A stretch of DNA of 64,000 nt from Leptospira sp. WS58.C1 (GTDB lineage: Bacteria > Spirochaetota > Leptospiria > Leptospirales > Leptospiraceae), in NCBI RefSeq assembly GCF_040833995.1, contig NZ_CP162137.1, positions 946,001 through 1,010,000 on the forward strand, in the 5' to 3' direction. A program made the position numbers and the translations under genes. Below are positions 45,865 through 55,886 of this stretch, piece after piece (the first letter of the stretch is position 1; each line of letters opens with the position of its first letter). Under the pieces are notes generated by a model, which saw only the letters and a list, made by a program, of their open reading frames with translations, did not search any database and was not told the DNA's origin.

Positions 45865-46380
45865 TTGGGAGTTACCCAAGCAGTCAATCTGATTCCTGGA
45901 GCATGGATTTTACGGAAATTTCAGGAGAGGTATCCGAGGTTTTTTGCTTACATTTTACCGCTTTTTTCTAGCCTGCTTCTTACTTCCTGTTTCGATTTTT
46001 TCGATCGCAGACCTTCTTCTTCCGGATCTATATATCCGTATGAAAGTAATCGTTTGTATAATACGTATGAATTTTGTTCTACCACCGCTACATTTTCCGT
46101 GGATAAAACTTTTTGGGGTGCCTTTCGTTGGATTGTCGCTCCCGAGTTTTCTCAGAATGTGATCCGCACATACGATTATCCGAACGGGACCTCAAAGCGT
46201 ACACAAGACTACCAAGCAGATCTCATCAACGGATATCATGATATCAGCACGAAAGGTTATAAATTTTCTTACGGCGCAGGTTTGAGAATCATCTGGAACC
46301 AAGCCACAGTGATCTTGATAGATTACGCCAAGTCCAGGGAAGATTCCCAGCTATTCATAGACATAGGCCAGATCTTCTAG
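45865..46380 (+). CDS. Hypothetical lipoprotein
   Basis: Protein of 171 residues. A hydrophobic segment ends in the lipobox LLLTSC (about residue 42), followed by an acidic Ser-rich linker and a strand-rich domain (TATFSVDKTFWGAFRWIVAPE). The start is uncertain: TTG with AGGTGAG upstream gives a long leader, and no ATG exists in frame near the signal peptide. Lies 17 bases beyond the tRNA on the opposite strand. Confidence 0.6.
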   Translation: MGVTQAVNLIPGAWILRKFQERYPRFFAYILPLFSSLLLTSCFDFFDRRPSSSGSIYPYESNRLYNTYEFCSTTATFSVDKTFWGAFRWIVAPEFSQNVIRTYDYPNGTSKRTQDYQADLINGYHDISTKGYKFSYGAGLRIIWNQATVILIDYAKSREDSQLFIDIGQIF

Positions 46381-46439
46381 AGCCAATCACCGAAAATACT
46401 TCAATAAACTGTTTCATTCGATTTTTGGGGATTGGCTCT
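46379..46439 (+). terminator. Inverted repeat spanning the stop codon of the 45865 gene
   Basis: AGAGCCAATC (46379-46388) and GATTGGCTCT (46430-46439) are perfect 10-base arms with a 41-base loop. The left arm begins inside the stop codon. The long loop is unusual for an intrinsic terminator, and no T-run follows, so it could also be a small repeat element. Confidence 0.45.
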
Positions 46440-46551
46440 GAGAATCATGGAGCATAGAAATTTGCTGTTCAGAATTTGTATTCTGTAAACACTTGAGTTT
46501 GGCCGGACCAAATACACAAATCGGCCTTAAGAACAATCAAAGAGAGTCAAG

Positions 46552-46890
46552 ATGAAGATCCAATTTTTTGTCGGACTAATTTCAATTCTGTCCCTATTCC
46601 CATTTACACTTTCGTCCTTCTCCGCAGAGGAAGAAACAAAACTGATCGAAAAGGCGTTAGTGGAAAGTTTGACCACACAAGAACAAAAAGAGGCATTTAA
46701 AAAATACCTGACCAATCTATCCAAGAAAAAAAGGAACGAGGCGAGTCATTTGAGGGAACTTGCTTCTTCCGAACCGAATCACTCTGGGGCTCGTAAGAAG
46801 AAGTTAATAGAACTAGCGGTTCAATTGGAAAAGGAAGCTTCTATTCACGAAGAAACTTTAAAAACTTTGCAACAATCTCAGGTTCAATAA
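46552..46890 (+). CDS. Small exported hypothetical protein
   Basis: Protein of 112 residues with a signal peptide (cleavage near SSFSAEEE) and a helical, highly charged mature part, predicted coiled coil (KKYLTNLSKKKRNEASHLREL, read in two parts). No Cys, no motif recognised. Ends seven bases inside the convergent tmk gene. Probably periplasmic. Confidence 0.7.
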   Translation: MKIQFFVGLISILSLFPFTLSSFSAEEETKLIEKALVESLTTQEQKEAFKKYLTNLSKKKRNEASHLRELASSEPNHSGARKKKLIELAVQLEKEASIHEETLKTLQQSQVQ

Positions 46891-47477
46891 GGGATTTTTT
46901 CGGATACAAGTTTTAATAATTCTTCCGTAGATAGTTTGGCATCTAGACGGACTGTATTCTCCGGAAGAATTTCCTCGTATGCTTTTTTGATCTTTGTCAA
47001 AGCGCTGATCGTTTCGAATCTGTCTTTTGTAGTATCTCTTCCTTTTAGTCTTGCCAGAGCTTCTTCCGGTTCAATCTCCAGATAAAAAACTTTTTCAGGT
47101 TCCGGAAATCCCCTGTCTAAATTTTTTTTTAGGATCTCCTTTGCGGAAAAAAATTCTCCGGACTGGTAAGCGGCCGTAGAATACATATATCGATCCAATA
47201 ACACGATCTTTTTTTCAGCGATGGAAGGTAGAATATTCCTTTGAAGCGAGACTTCCCGATCTTCCAGAAACGCTTCGATCTGTTTTTCGGGAGAAAGTTC
47301 TATTTCTCCGCTTAAAAATTTTCGCAAGTACAGCCCGGATTCGTATCGAGTCGGTTCCGCAAAACAAATTGCTGGAACATGTTTGGAGGTAAGAAGGTCT
47401 AAGACCCGGACGGAAAGGGTACTTTTGCCACTTCCGTCCAAACCTTCAAAAACGTAAAATCCAGGTATTTGTGCCAT
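46884..47477 (-). CDS. tmk: Thymidylate kinase
   Basis: dTMP kinase, converting dTMP to dTDP. From the ATG at 47477 (197 residues) the P-loop reads FEGLDGSGKST (about residues 10-20), followed by the DR(Y/H) motif LLDRYMYSTAAYQ and the lid region with KGRDTTKDRFE. The longer ORF upstream overlaps the divergent protease gene, so I use the internal ATG with AAAGG upstream. Family length is normal. Confidence 0.92.
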   Translation of the reverse strand: MAQIPGFYVFEGLDGSGKSTLSVRVLDLLTSKHVPAICFAEPTRYESGLYLRKFLSGEIELSPEKQIEAFLEDREVSLQRNILPSIAEKKIVLLDRYMYSTAAYQSGEFFSAKEILKKNLDRGFPEPEKVFYLEIEPEEALARLKGRDTTKDRFETISALTKIKKAYEEILPENTVRLDAKLSTEELLKLVSEKIPY

Positions 47478-47570
47478 GCCTTTGAATCGGAAAGCCACTT
47501 GACATGAGTGGTTTTGCTTCGAATGCTGAAAGCTCATCTACCGGAATCCCATTCCCGAGGGCAGGAATCC

Positions 47571-48710
47571 ATGAAAAAAAACGACAGATTCAAAAATTTC
47601 CTGGTGATAGGCATATCCGTTATGGCCGGAGTGATCCTTTCTCCGATCTTATATTGCGGAACAGGAAGTGACAGCGCTTTATTCTTAAATGCAAAATCGG
47701 ATAGAGAACCGAGCGCATCCGCAAAAGCCGCAGTCTCTATTCAAAAAGCATTCGAAGAAGTTTACGAAAACGTTTCTCCAAGCGTAGTGCTGATCGCAAC
47801 CGAAGGGACAGTCAACGTTCCCCAATACAACGATCCGTTTCAGGAATTTTTTTACGGACCACAAGGTAGGGTCAGAAACCAAAAAAGAAAAGTGAGCGGA
47901 CTTGGTTCCGGTTTTATCCTCAACAAAGAAGGATATATTCTTACCAACGATCACGTAGTTCGTAATTTCGATAAATTTAAAGTAGTTTTCAAAAATGTAA
48001 AAGAACCCGTTTCGGCAAAGCTTATCGGAACGGATCCGATGATCGACGTTGCACTTCTAAAAGTGGAGGCAAGCCAAGATCTACAACCGATCGAGATTGG
48101 GGATTCTTCGGCAGTCAAAGTGGGAGACTGGGCGATCGCGATCGGCGCTCCATTCGGTCTGGAACAATCCATGACAGTGGGAGTGATCTCCAAAGTAGGA
48201 AGAGGTGGGATCGATAATTCCGGAGTACATTATATCCAGACGGATGCTGCGATCAACCAAGGAAATTCGGGAGGACCACTTCTGGATATCAACGGAAGGG
48301 TAGTGGGTATCAACCGTATGATCGTTTCTCCGAGCGGCGGCTCCATCGGTTTAGGTTTTGCCATCCCGATCAACGAAGCGAAGACGATCGTAGAAGAATT
48401 AAAATCGGGCGGAAAAGTCAAACGTGCCCGCCTCGGAGTCGCGTTAGACGATCTTACCGAAGAGACTGCTAAAGAGCTTAAACTTTCCGGACCGGAAGGT
48501 GCATTCGTTCGCCAGGTACAGAATGGTAGCGCCGCGGCAGAAGCAGGTATCGACGTGGAAGACGTGATCTTGGAGATCGACGGAACCAAGATTAAAAACG
48601 CGAATGAAGTGGTTTCTAAGATCAGGGCTTCTAAAGTGGGCCAGCGTATTTCCGTCCTAGTCTTCCGAAAAGGCCAGGTCCTAAAAATTTCGGTCAAGCT
48701 GGCGGAGTAA
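47571..48710 (+). CDS. htrA: HtrA/DegP-type serine protease with one PDZ domain
   Basis: Periplasmic trypsin-like protease of 379 residues from the ATG at 47571 (GCAGGAATCC upstream). Membrane anchor or lipobox (ILYCGTGSD) at the N-terminus, protease domain with the triad TNDHVV (His), DPMIDVALL (Asp) and GNSGGPLLD (Ser), then one PDZ domain (about 280-375). HtrA proteases degrade misfolded envelope proteins. It is divergent from tmk and followed within 10 bases by ruvB. Confidence 0.9.
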   Translation: MKKNDRFKNFLVIGISVMAGVILSPILYCGTGSDSALFLNAKSDREPSASAKAAVSIQKAFEEVYENVSPSVVLIATEGTVNVPQYNDPFQEFFYGPQGRVRNQKRKVSGLGSGFILNKEGYILTNDHVVRNFDKFKVVFKNVKEPVSAKLIGTDPMIDVALLKVEASQDLQPIEIGDSSAVKVGDWAIAIGAPFGLEQSMTVGVISKVGRGGIDNSGVHYIQTDAAINQGNSGGPLLDINGRVVGINRMIVSPSGGSIGLGFAIPINEAKTIVEELKSGGKVKRARLGVALDDLTEETAKELKLSGPEGAFVRQVQNGSAAAEAGIDVEDVILEIDGTKIKNANEVVSKIRASKVGQRISVLVFRKGQVLKISVKLAE

Positions 48711-48719
48711 TATAATCTT

Positions 48720-49751
48720 TTGGCAGGACATACCTTAAATCCGGAGGATAAATTCGACGATGAGATATCTCTTCGTCCCTCCTTATTCTCCGAGTTTATA
48801 GGACAAAAAGAGATCCTGTCTAATCTAGGCGTATTCGTAGGCGCAGCTAAAAAAAGAGGGCAGGCCCTGGATCATGTACTTCTATCCGGGCCACCCGGTT
48901 TAGGTAAGACCACACTCGCAGGTATTATTTCCCAGGAGCTTGGCACTAGGATCGTAGTTACTTCTGCTCCCGTTTTAACGAGAGGGGCAGATCTTGCAAA
49001 ACTTCTGACCGATCTAGAAGAAAGAGATATATTATTTATCGATGAAATACATTCCCTAGGCCGCAAGGTAGAAGAGATCTTATATCCTGCGATGGAAAAT
49101 TTCATGATCGATCTTCTCGTGGGGGAAGGGATCACTGCTCAGACAATCCAAATCAAATTAAAACCGTTCACCTTGATCGGCGCTACCACTCGAAGTGGGC
49201 TCATCTCGGATCCCCTCAAGAGCAGATTCGGGATCCATTTCCGTTTGGAATATTATGACGATGCCGAGATGAAAGATATCGTTCTCCGATCTTCCAAGAT
49301 CCTGGGTTATGAAATTGAAGAGAATGCAGCCTTTGAAATAGGACGAAGATCCAGAAAAACTCCTAGGATTGCAAATCATCTACTCAAAAGAGTGAGGGAC
49401 TTTGCAGAGGTAAAAGGAGAAAAACAGATCCGAATTCCCGCTTGCGAAGAGGCATTTTCCCGCCTCGGAATAGACGAATTGGGTCTGGATAGAATGGATC
49501 GCCAGATCTTGGAATGTATGATCGATCGATACAAAGGCGGCCCAGTCGGCCTGAAACCGATCGCTGCGGTCATCGGAGAGGAAGAAAGGACTCTGGAAGA
49601 CCATTACGAATCCTATATGGTAAGAGTTGGCTTGATCAATAGAACCTCTTCCGGTAGAGTTGCCACGGAGAAGGCTTACAAGCTGATGGATAGAGTTCCC
49701 CCGGCTTTCGGCAAAAGAATAGAAGAAGATGCGGCTCCCGGCCTTTTTTAA
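48720..49751 (+). CDS. ruvB: Holliday junction branch migration helicase RuvB
   Basis: RuvB, the AAA+ motor that drives branch migration with RuvA. Walker A GPPGLGKT (about residues 57-64), Walker [11 protein letters not shown], sensor GATTRSGL, Arg-finger region DPLKSRFGI and the C-terminal winged helix ([16 protein letters not shown]). 343 residues, usual for the family. Starts at a TTG with a weak GGAG 12 bases upstream. Overlaps the next gene by 23 bases. Confidence 0.96.
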   Translation: MAGHTLNPEDKFDDEISLRPSLFSEFIGQKEILSNLGVFVGAAKKRGQALDHVLLSGPPGLGKTTLAGIISQELGTRIVVTSAPVLTRGADLAKLLTDLEERDILFIDEIHSLGRKVEEILYPAMENFMIDLLVGEGITAQTIQIKLKPFTLIGATTRSGLISDPLKSRFGIHFRLEYYDDAEMKDIVLRSSKILGYEIEENAAFEIGRRSRKTPRIANHLLKRVRDFAEVKGEKQIRIPACEEAFSRLGIDELGLDRMDRQILECMIDRYKGGPVGLKPIAAVIGEEERTLEDHYESYMVRVGLINRTSSGRVATEKAYKLMDRVPPAFGKRIEEDAAPGLF

Positions 49752-50664
49752 AAGTGAAATAGATACTACAGGAGATTTAGGAGAGGACGATCGTCGCCTT
49801 CTATTTGCCGCGTTTTTTGTATTCGCATTCGCTTCTTTCTTAGTAGCACACTTATTCACACGTAATATTCTATTTAAGATCTTGGGAGAAGATCCGCTTG
49901 TTCAGGTAAAAGAAAGATCAGAACGAGAAAAAATCTACGAAGTCCTCTTAGAACAGGAGTTCGTGGACAAAAGGATCAAGGACGAATACAAAGCTTTATC
50001 TAATGTAGAGTCCGCGGGCTCCGGCGGGATCACAAAAGAGAAGGGATTTCATACACTCTCTCCTTTTCGCGAATTCGTGATGGGAAATATTTTTAGAAAT
50101 CCTTCTAAGGCGACTCCCGAGAATTCCCAAAAGAAAACGGAAGAGGAAAAAGTATACGAAGTCGCTATCCTAAAACAGGATCCGGTGGAATTTACCAATC
50201 CGAACGAACAAACTCCGGAGCAAACCCCGGCCACCGGAAGACTCACGAAGATCCCGTTCAATTATCGTTTCCAGCAAGACATGCTTTTTCGTTGGGATGG
50301 GAGTTCTTCCATGAGTGTTCCTACTAAGAAGTTAGTAGGTTATGAGTATTTCAAAAGAATGCTTCGCCAGATCGAACAAAGTTTTTCTCCTCCGGGTGGC
50401 GGAAACTACGGTTATCGTGACGGTGCGGGAACGGTAATCCGAGAAGCGATCGAACCAGGCGAAGCAAAAGTCCAATTTTTATTGAACGACGCAGGCCAGG
50501 TAATCGATACGAAATTGATCTCTTCTCAAGGGCAACCTCTTGTGGACCAATCCTGTGTGGATGCACTTAGGGGACAAAACTTCGGAAGGGTCCCGGAAGA
50601 AGTAAAAGCACAGGGAATGATCTACGGAATTACTTTTATCTTTCCTCGTATTTACCGAAGATAA
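49729..50664 (+). CDS. TonB-like energy transducer
   Basis: Inner-membrane anchored protein of 311 residues: an N-terminal cytoplasmic stretch, one helix at about 25-43, a long Glu/Pro-rich spacer with [12 protein letters not shown], and a C-terminal TonB domain ([45 protein letters not shown]). It could energise the outer-membrane receptor at 23989 or others. ExbBD are not nearby. Begins inside the ruvB end, hence translationally coupled. Confidence 0.8.
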   Translation: MRLPAFFKSEIDTTGDLGEDDRRLLFAAFFVFAFASFLVAHLFTRNILFKILGEDPLVQVKERSEREKIYEVLLEQEFVDKRIKDEYKALSNVESAGSGGITKEKGFHTLSPFREFVMGNIFRNPSKATPENSQKKTEEEKVYEVAILKQDPVEFTNPNEQTPEQTPATGRLTKIPFNYRFQQDMLFRWDGSSSMSVPTKKLVGYEYFKRMLRQIEQSFSPPGGGNYGYRDGAGTVIREAIEPGEAKVQFLLNDAGQVIDTKLISSQGQPLVDQSCVDALRGQNFGRVPEEVKAQGMIYGITFIFPRIYRR

Positions 50665-50704
50665 TAAATATCTAATATTTCTTCCGAAACGTCCGCTTCG
50701 AAGA

Positions 50705-52750
50705 TCATACGGCGCTTAGTTTCAAATTTAATTCCTTTCTTAAGGTTTCGAATTTTTCGTTCGGTGTAATTCCTTTGGATTCCGCTGAGAGTTCGGGGTG
50801 GATAGAACTTACGAAATACATATCCACTTCTCCTTTACCTTTTGCTTGGATCTTTCCTCTATGTTCGCATACGAAGAAATTTTTGATTAGTTCGTAGGTG
50901 GAACCGGAGACATTTAAATATCCAGGTTTACCCGAAGATTCCATTCTACTTGCAAGATTGACTGCGTCCCCCCAAACATCGTAGGCGAATTTATTGGAAC
51001 CGATCACTCCGGATGTTACGGGTCCTGTATGAATTCCCACTCTCAACTCCCAGAATGGAAGACCCATTTTAGATTTCATCTCTGCCGTCTTTTGCATAAA
51101 TCTCAGAAATTCTAAACCGGCAAGGCAATTGTCCACCGCATGGGTAAAGTTGGTATTCGGAATTCCTCCCGCGCACATATAAGAATCGCCGATCGTTTTT
51201 AGTTTTTCCAAACCGTAACGAGAAACTATCGAATCGAATTCGGAAAAACAATTATGTAGATCTTCGACCAGATCTTTCGGCAACATTTCCGCCGCAATTT
51301 TAGTAAATCCGACAAAGTCTGTGAATAGTATGCTCGCAGATTCGTAATATACGGGAGTGACCGATCCTTTGGATTTTAATTCTTCCGCAACGGTTTTGGG
51401 AAGAATATTCAGCAATAGTAAATCCGTTCGGTCTCTTTCTTCTGCGAGTTCTTTCGTCCTTTCGATTACCTTCTTCTCCAAATTAACGGATAATTCTTCG
51501 CTGGTATTGAATGCGCTTGCGATCCTTCTGCCCAAAGTCGCCGCATCAGCAAATGTCAAAAGAAATAAACCAGCGGGAGTAAGATATCCGGGCCCTATAT
51601 GGAATTGGTAAAAAATAAAATCGTTCAATACTGCCGCGAAGAAGATCCCCAAGCCGAGTAACATTAATTTTGCTCCCTGTAGCCCTTTGAATATGGCTAT
51701 CGTCAACATGATCATGCTGTAAATTCCCGAAAATACGATTAGGCCTTGGTAGTAAGGGAGAGTGTAACTGAAAATTGCGGGAGGAAGCAATATGATGGAA
51801 AGACAAGGAGGAATAGATAGAGTGAAAATGACAATCATAGCGGTTTTGTTAAACTGAGCGGGATACAAAGTTCTGAGAAACATCGCCATAAAAGGTACTC
51901 CTAGATAAAAGGAAAGATATTCTATTCTGACCATAAAGTTCCATGGAACATCTCGGAATAATTCTCCTATAAATCTTTCTCCGCTGGTAAGTACTCTGGA
52001 GGTAATAACTATACAAGTAAGGGAGAACCAAAGGATCTCCATTTCTTTTTTGCGAAATAGAAAGAGGCCTATATGATACAGCCCCATGATCAGTAATGCT
52101 CCCGCCAAAAACGCACTCGTAATCCTGTTCCTGTCTCTCGCTGAGAAAATTTCGGCGGAGTCTCCGAGTAAGATCGGCATTTGGAAGCCGCCATTACGAT
52201 GATAGTGATTTGAAATATACATCACTAGATCCACTTGTTTGGAATGGGGAACAAAACTAGTTTGAGCAAGATATTCCGGACTTTCTTCTTCCGGAGAAGA
52301 TCCCGGATGCCCATTATAGGCGACTAACTTGCCGTTCCAATATAAGGAATATGCGGAACCTTGGCCGTCATCTATTCGTATCGCAAGATCGGGAGAGTGA
52401 TCCGGAAGATATAATCTTAAATGATACGTAATGTACCCTACAGCAGGTAAGGGGTTTCCATTTAAAAGATGACCGTTCCAAACTCCTGGAACCGGAATGA
52501 ACCCGCTTGGTTCTGAAACAAGATCGTCTTGAAAATTTTTAGGAGGAATGAATTCTTTCCAATAATATCTCCAGTCTCCGTTTAATTCTAACGTTCCGTC
52601 CTTTGTAAAATCCCAGTTACTTAAATCGAGGTTCCCATTTTCCGCAATAGGTCTTTCCTTACCTCTGGCTTCGGCGCAAGAAAAGAAAGATAGAAAACAA
52701 ATAAGGATAGCAAAAATGAAAAAACGAATTCGACGGCCTGAATCACTCAT
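50705..52750 (-). CDS. Class III adenylate/guanylate cyclase with 7TMR-DISM sensor
   Basis: Membrane cyclase of 681 residues. N-terminal signal/lipobox-like FSCAEA, an extracytoplasmic galactose-binding-like domain (NWDFTKDGTLELNGDWRYYW), seven membrane helices about residues 205-405, a short coiled coil (VIERTKELAEERDR) and a class III cyclase domain about 455-640 with ILFTDFVGFTKIA (metal Asp), KTIGDSYMCAGG and YDVWGDAVNLASRM. The 7TMR-DISM layout senses an envelope ligand. It makes cAMP or cGMP; the purine is not decided. Confidence 0.9.
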   Translation of the reverse strand: MSDSGRRIRFFIFAILICFLSFFSCAEARGKERPIAENGNLDLSNWDFTKDGTLELNGDWRYYWKEFIPPKNFQDDLVSEPSGFIPVPGVWNGHLLNGNPLPAVGYITYHLRLYLPDHSPDLAIRIDDGQGSAYSLYWNGKLVAYNGHPGSSPEEESPEYLAQTSFVPHSKQVDLVMYISNHYHRNGGFQMPILLGDSAEIFSARDRNRITSAFLAGALLIMGLYHIGLFLFRKKEMEILWFSLTCIVITSRVLTSGERFIGELFRDVPWNFMVRIEYLSFYLGVPFMAMFLRTLYPAQFNKTAMIVIFTLSIPPCLSIILLPPAIFSYTLPYYQGLIVFSGIYSMIMLTIAIFKGLQGAKLMLLGLGIFFAAVLNDFIFYQFHIGPGYLTPAGLFLLTFADAATLGRRIASAFNTSEELSVNLEKKVIERTKELAEERDRTDLLLLNILPKTVAEELKSKGSVTPVYYESASILFTDFVGFTKIAAEMLPKDLVEDLHNCFSEFDSIVSRYGLEKLKTIGDSYMCAGGIPNTNFTHAVDNCLAGLEFLRFMQKTAEMKSKMGLPFWELRVGIHTGPVTSGVIGSNKFAYDVWGDAVNLASRMESSGKPGYLNVSGSTYELIKNFFVCEHRGKIQAKGKGEVDMYFVSSIHPELSAESKGITPNEKFETLRKELNLKLSAV

Positions 52751-52948
52751 ATGCGTAGATCAATAGGGGAGAAAAAACTCATTCGAGCGAGCATTTTTTG
52801 CGACCCGGTCGATTCTTCCGAAATTATTTGATGGAAGAATATGCGTATCGCTCGTTCGAGTAGTATTCCGGAATTTCAGGCTTATATACTTCCAAAATTC
52901 AAGCCGAACAAGGATTCCGAGCAATTTTTGATAAAAAACTGGACATCC

Positions 52949-52960
52949 ATGACTGGTCAT
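52949..52960. promoter_or_regulatory. Palindrome before the second antitoxin gene
   Basis: ATGAC-TG-GTCAT, just upstream of a TATTAT box (52960-52965) and 16 bases before the antitoxin ATG. The position fits autoregulation of a Phd-type antitoxin. The half-sites equal those of 44171-44186. Confidence 0.5.
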
Positions 52961-52975
52961 ATTATGATTTGGCGT

Positions 52976-53206
52976 ATGCAACTATCCGCAGCCGAATTTA
53001 AAACCAAATGTCTAAGCCTAATGGACATGGTCCAAGAAACCCAGGAAGAAGTGATCATCACTAAACACGGAAAACCTGTGGCCAAGCTTGTGACCATCAA
53101 AGATAACACCGCGGCACGCTTATTCGGTTATCTAAAAGGACGGATCCAAGAGAATGAAGATATCGTTCCTAGTTTAGGATTACGTTGGGATGCGGATTCC
53201 AAATAG
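52976..53206 (+). CDS. Phd/YefM-type antitoxin
   Basis: Antitoxin of 76 residues from MQLSAAEFKTKCLSLMDMV, followed by EVIITKHGKPVAKLV and a C-terminal acidic tail. Phd/YefM N-terminal DNA-binding fold. The ORF is open further upstream, but only the ATG at 52976 matches the family start. No Shine-Dalgarno sequence precedes it. Its stop abuts the toxin ATG with no gap. Confidence 0.85.
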   Translation: MQLSAAEFKTKCLSLMDMVQETQEEVIITKHGKPVAKLVTIKDNTAARLFGYLKGRIQENEDIVPSLGLRWDADSK

Positions 53207-53617
53207 ATGATCGTTCTCGATACTCACGCCTGGATTTGGCTCATGGAAGGAGATCCTAAGATGGAAAAAGAACCCATTCTGAGGAAATTATACAGGCATA
53301 TTCCTCACAGAGGGATTTATATCTCCGAAATATCCGGCTGGGAGGTAGGAATGCTTATAGTCAAAAAAAGGATCCAGATCTCCGGAACCTTGAATCGATG
53401 GTTGCAAGATGCGTATACTGCTCCGGGGATCCAGCCTTATCGTTTAACTCCGGAAGTAATCGTAGAAAGTGTAAATTTGCCCGATTCCTTTCACGGGGAC
53501 CCTGCAGACAGGATTATCGTAGCCACTGCAAGAGTTCTAAATGCGGAGCTCGTCACTAAAGATAAGGAAATCATTAAATATAGTAAAAAGGGAAACTTAA
53601 AGGTGATCTCTATATAG
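53207..53617 (+). CDS. PIN-domain toxin (VapC-like), partner of the Phd-type antitoxin
   Basis: PIN endoribonuclease of 136 residues: LDTHAWIWLMEGD (first Asp), GIYISEISGWEVGML (Glu), DSFHGDPADRIIVATA (acids) and LVTKDKEIIKY. A Phd antitoxin paired with a PIN toxin is a common hybrid module. The next bases carry a small GC hairpin (CCCGC-CAC-GCGGG, 53618-53630), probably its terminator. Confidence 0.88.
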   Translation: MIVLDTHAWIWLMEGDPKMEKEPILRKLYRHIPHRGIYISEISGWEVGMLIVKKRIQISGTLNRWLQDAYTAPGIQPYRLTPEVIVESVNLPDSFHGDPADRIIVATARVLNAELVTKDKEIIKYSKKGNLKVISI

Positions 53618-53659
53618 CCCGCCACGCGGGTTTCAGGAGCGAGGCGACTATAACACGAT

Positions 53660-54019
53660 CTAAAACAGATCCTGGATCGCCTTCCAAAGTTTAGCGTATT
53701 CTTTTTTTCTCTCGTCTTTATCTTTCAGTTTTAATAATGTTTTTTGGAACCCGTTTGTGCCTGTGATCTTGACTCTGTTCTCGTTCAGGACTTGCACTTC
53801 GTAAAAAACCTCGTCCACTTTATAAGAAAAATTCAAGGTGCTTGTGGATTTCATCGGATATTCTTTATCTTCTAAGATCGCCTTAGAATTCCTGAAATCC
53901 AGATATACACATTGAGTGTTTTTGAGCATAGGCTCGCAGAATTTTCCTGCGGGAGGAGGCACAGGTTTTACCCCGCAAGCCAAAAAAGTCAAAAGAAATA
54001 GAAAGAAAGAATATTTCAT
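53660..54019 (-). CDS. Small hypothetical lipoprotein
   Basis: Lipoprotein of 119 residues with lipobox LTFLAC, Pro-rich linker (KPVPPPAGKF), two Cys (FCEPML, NTQCVYLDF) and a strand-rich middle. No family recognised. Four bases after the preceding gene, so co-transcribed. Confidence 0.68.
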   Translation of the reverse strand: MKYSFFLFLLTFLACGVKPVPPPAGKFCEPMLKNTQCVYLDFRNSKAILEDKEYPMKSTSTLNFSYKVDEVFYEVQVLNENRVKITGTNGFQKTLLKLKDKDERKKEYAKLWKAIQDLF

Positions 54020-54023
54020 TTTC

Positions 54024-55016
54024 TTAATCCTCTACGGGCAATTTCGTTTTCAGGGTTTGGTTCTTGGAGAGTATTTCTTTTGCGAGTTCAAGGACTTCTT
54101 CCTTTCTGTCTCCCGAGTTAGGATAATATTCCTCCAATAATGCGATCGCTTTCGGTGAAAGATTTTGGTAATAGAAGATCCTAGCTTCTAAAATTTTAGA
54201 ACTTCCCGTTAGAAAGTCCTCGTTCACATTTTTGACCCTTCTTAAATAATCTAAGGAAGAAACGTATTGTCCTGCCCTGAATTCGGACAAAGCGATCAAA
54301 AAATCGGATTCTCTTGCGGAAAGCAGTAAGGAGCCGGAGATGTCCTGCCTGGAGAGTATCTTTTTCAAGAACTCGGTATTTCCGGAAAGTGCACTTCCTA
54401 CCAAACAGGTCCAAGCATAACCCGATTTTAATTCGGGACTTAATTTTTCGGGTTCTATGGAGATCAGAAGTTTATTCAAAGCCGAACGACTGAGTTTTTG
54501 TCGAATGGATTCTCCGAATGCGATCAGATATCGGTTATCGGTCGATTCTAAAAATTCCGGATCGATTGCTTGTGCCCTAAGAGCTTGTCTATACGAATCT
54601 TCCACAAGAGGGAGGTAAGAACTATCTTGTTCTAAAAATTCTTGGAAACCGGTATATGCGATTTTGGAAAGAGTGACCGAATCAAATCTAAAACCTAATA
54701 GTAAAAATTCGTAATATCCCGAAAGAGCCGCATAATGGTAAGAGATCCCTTCTTTAGGATTAGAAGTCACAAAATCTTTTGCGGTAGATTTGAATTCTTT
54801 AATCTCCCCTTCTTTTGGCTCACCTTTTACGATTCCTTCTTGGAGTAGTTTTCTCTCTTTCTCCAGAAGTAAACGCCTGTCTCCCGCGAACAGGTTTTTG
54901 ATATCTTGTCTGAAAAAAAAGGCGATCCCTGCCAAACCTAGCAGGATCAAAAAGAACACTAAAGGTTTGTAATTCGCTTTTTTTCTGTAACTTCTGTGGT
55001 TGGCTTGGTAGAGCAT
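54024..55016 (-). CDS. Membrane-anchored helical-repeat protein
   Basis: Protein of 330 residues with one N-terminal helix (about 18-35, FFLILLGLAGIAFFF) preceded by a basic cytoplasmic tail; the rest is helical and consistent with TPR-like repeats (GISYHYAALSGYYEFLLLGF; SSKILEARIFYYQNLSPKAIALLEEYY). No named family. Divergent from the small zinc-ribbon gene. Confidence 0.68.
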   Translation of the reverse strand: MLYQANHRSYRKKANYKPLVFFLILLGLAGIAFFFRQDIKNLFAGDRRLLLEKERKLLQEGIVKGEPKEGEIKEFKSTAKDFVTSNPKEGISYHYAALSGYYEFLLLGFRFDSVTLSKIAYTGFQEFLEQDSSYLPLVEDSYRQALRAQAIDPEFLESTDNRYLIAFGESIRQKLSRSALNKLLISIEPEKLSPELKSGYAWTCLVGSALSGNTEFLKKILSRQDISGSLLLSARESDFLIALSEFRAGQYVSSLDYLRRVKNVNEDFLTGSSKILEARIFYYQNLSPKAIALLEEYYPNSGDRKEEVLELAKEILSKNQTLKTKLPVED

Positions 55017-55122
55017 GTCTAAAGTCAGATTCTAAAAAAAGCCCGGACCTTTCACTTATTTTTTAGGGTTGGAATTCCTACTCTAGCTTGACTCTCGAAC
55101 CCCTCCTGGATTCCGTGTAAAT

Positions 55123-55314
55123 ATGCCTTATAATTATGATTTTGACGAGGATTACGAAACAGACGGCGACGAGGATTACCTCGACGAGGACGCCGTAACT
55201 TTTGTATGCGAGGATTGTGATCATCGTTGGGAAGATGATGCAGACGGATCTTACGACGGCCCAGAAAATCATATCTGCTCCATGTGCGGCTCTTCAAACG
55301 TAATAGAACTCTAA
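55123..55314 (+). CDS. Small acidic zinc-ribbon protein
   Basis: Protein of 63 residues. An Asp/Glu-rich N-terminus is followed by CEDC and CSMC pairs separated by 28 residues (VCEDCDHRWED ... HICSMCGSSN), a typical zinc ribbon. No signal peptide. Its role is unknown; transcription- or ribosome-linked small zinc ribbons are possible. The next gene begins inside its 3' end. Confidence 0.75.
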   Translation: MPYNYDFDEDYETDGDEDYLDEDAVTFVCEDCDHRWEDDADGSYDGPENHICSMCGSSNVIEL

Positions 55315-55886
55315 TCTTTCAGCGGTCCGGCTTTTTCCCCAAAATTTCGTTTCGGACCGCCTTAATTCATCTTACCGTTATCTTTTTATTTTCGGTTCCC
55401 GTTTATTCGGTGGATTTCGACCAAATATATGAATATTATAAAAAAGGAAACTATGACACCTTAGTAAAAGTTTCCCGATCGGGACTTAGATCCGGAGAAT
55501 TGGATTATAAGATCCTTTTATTATATGTAGCTTCCGAATCCAATCTGGAGGAGATAGATAAAACTCTTTTAAGTATTTATTCCAGATCCAAGGAACAACC
55601 TTCCATTTTTTATAATTCCGTTTTTTTATTTTTAGAACGCGCACTTGTTTTGGAATCATACGAATCCGGAAGTCGTTGGGGAAAAATTTTCCTATATAAG
55701 GGAGAGTCTTCGGTTCGATACTCCGAAGGTGTTTACACATACGCATGTATATTGTATTCTTCCCAGGAATACGAGGCGGCGAGTTCCGTTTTGGCAAAAC
55801 TTAAATCAGTGCCGGCGGATTCCAAATTGGGAAAACGGATCCGGATCTTAGAGATCGGTCTGGAAAAGAAAAAAGAGGAAAAATGA
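55284..55886 (+). CDS. Exported hypothetical protein with TPR-like helices
   Basis: Protein of 200 residues. The ATG lies 31 bases inside the preceding gene; a signal sequence-like segment (ALIHLTVIFLFSVPVYSVD) follows. The rest is helical repeats (IYEYYKKGNYDTLVKVSRSG; YTYACILYSSQEYEAASSVL). Its stop overlaps rsmD's start by four bases. Function unknown. Confidence 0.65.
   Translation: MRLFKRNRTLIFQRSGFFPKISFRTALIHLTVIFLFSVPVYSVDFDQIYEYYKKGNYDTLVKVSRSGLRSGELDYKILLLYVASESNLEEIDKTLLSIYSRSKEQPSIFYNSVFLFLERALVLESYESGSRWGKIFLYKGESSVRYSEGVYTYACILYSSQEYEAASSVLAKLKSVPADSKLGKRIRILEIGLEKKKEEK

Noticed and set aside
48230..48697. 155-codon open frame opposite the protease gene
   Set aside because: Fully antisense to the conserved htrA-like gene, with Ser/Thr/Pro-rich composition and no ribosome-binding site.
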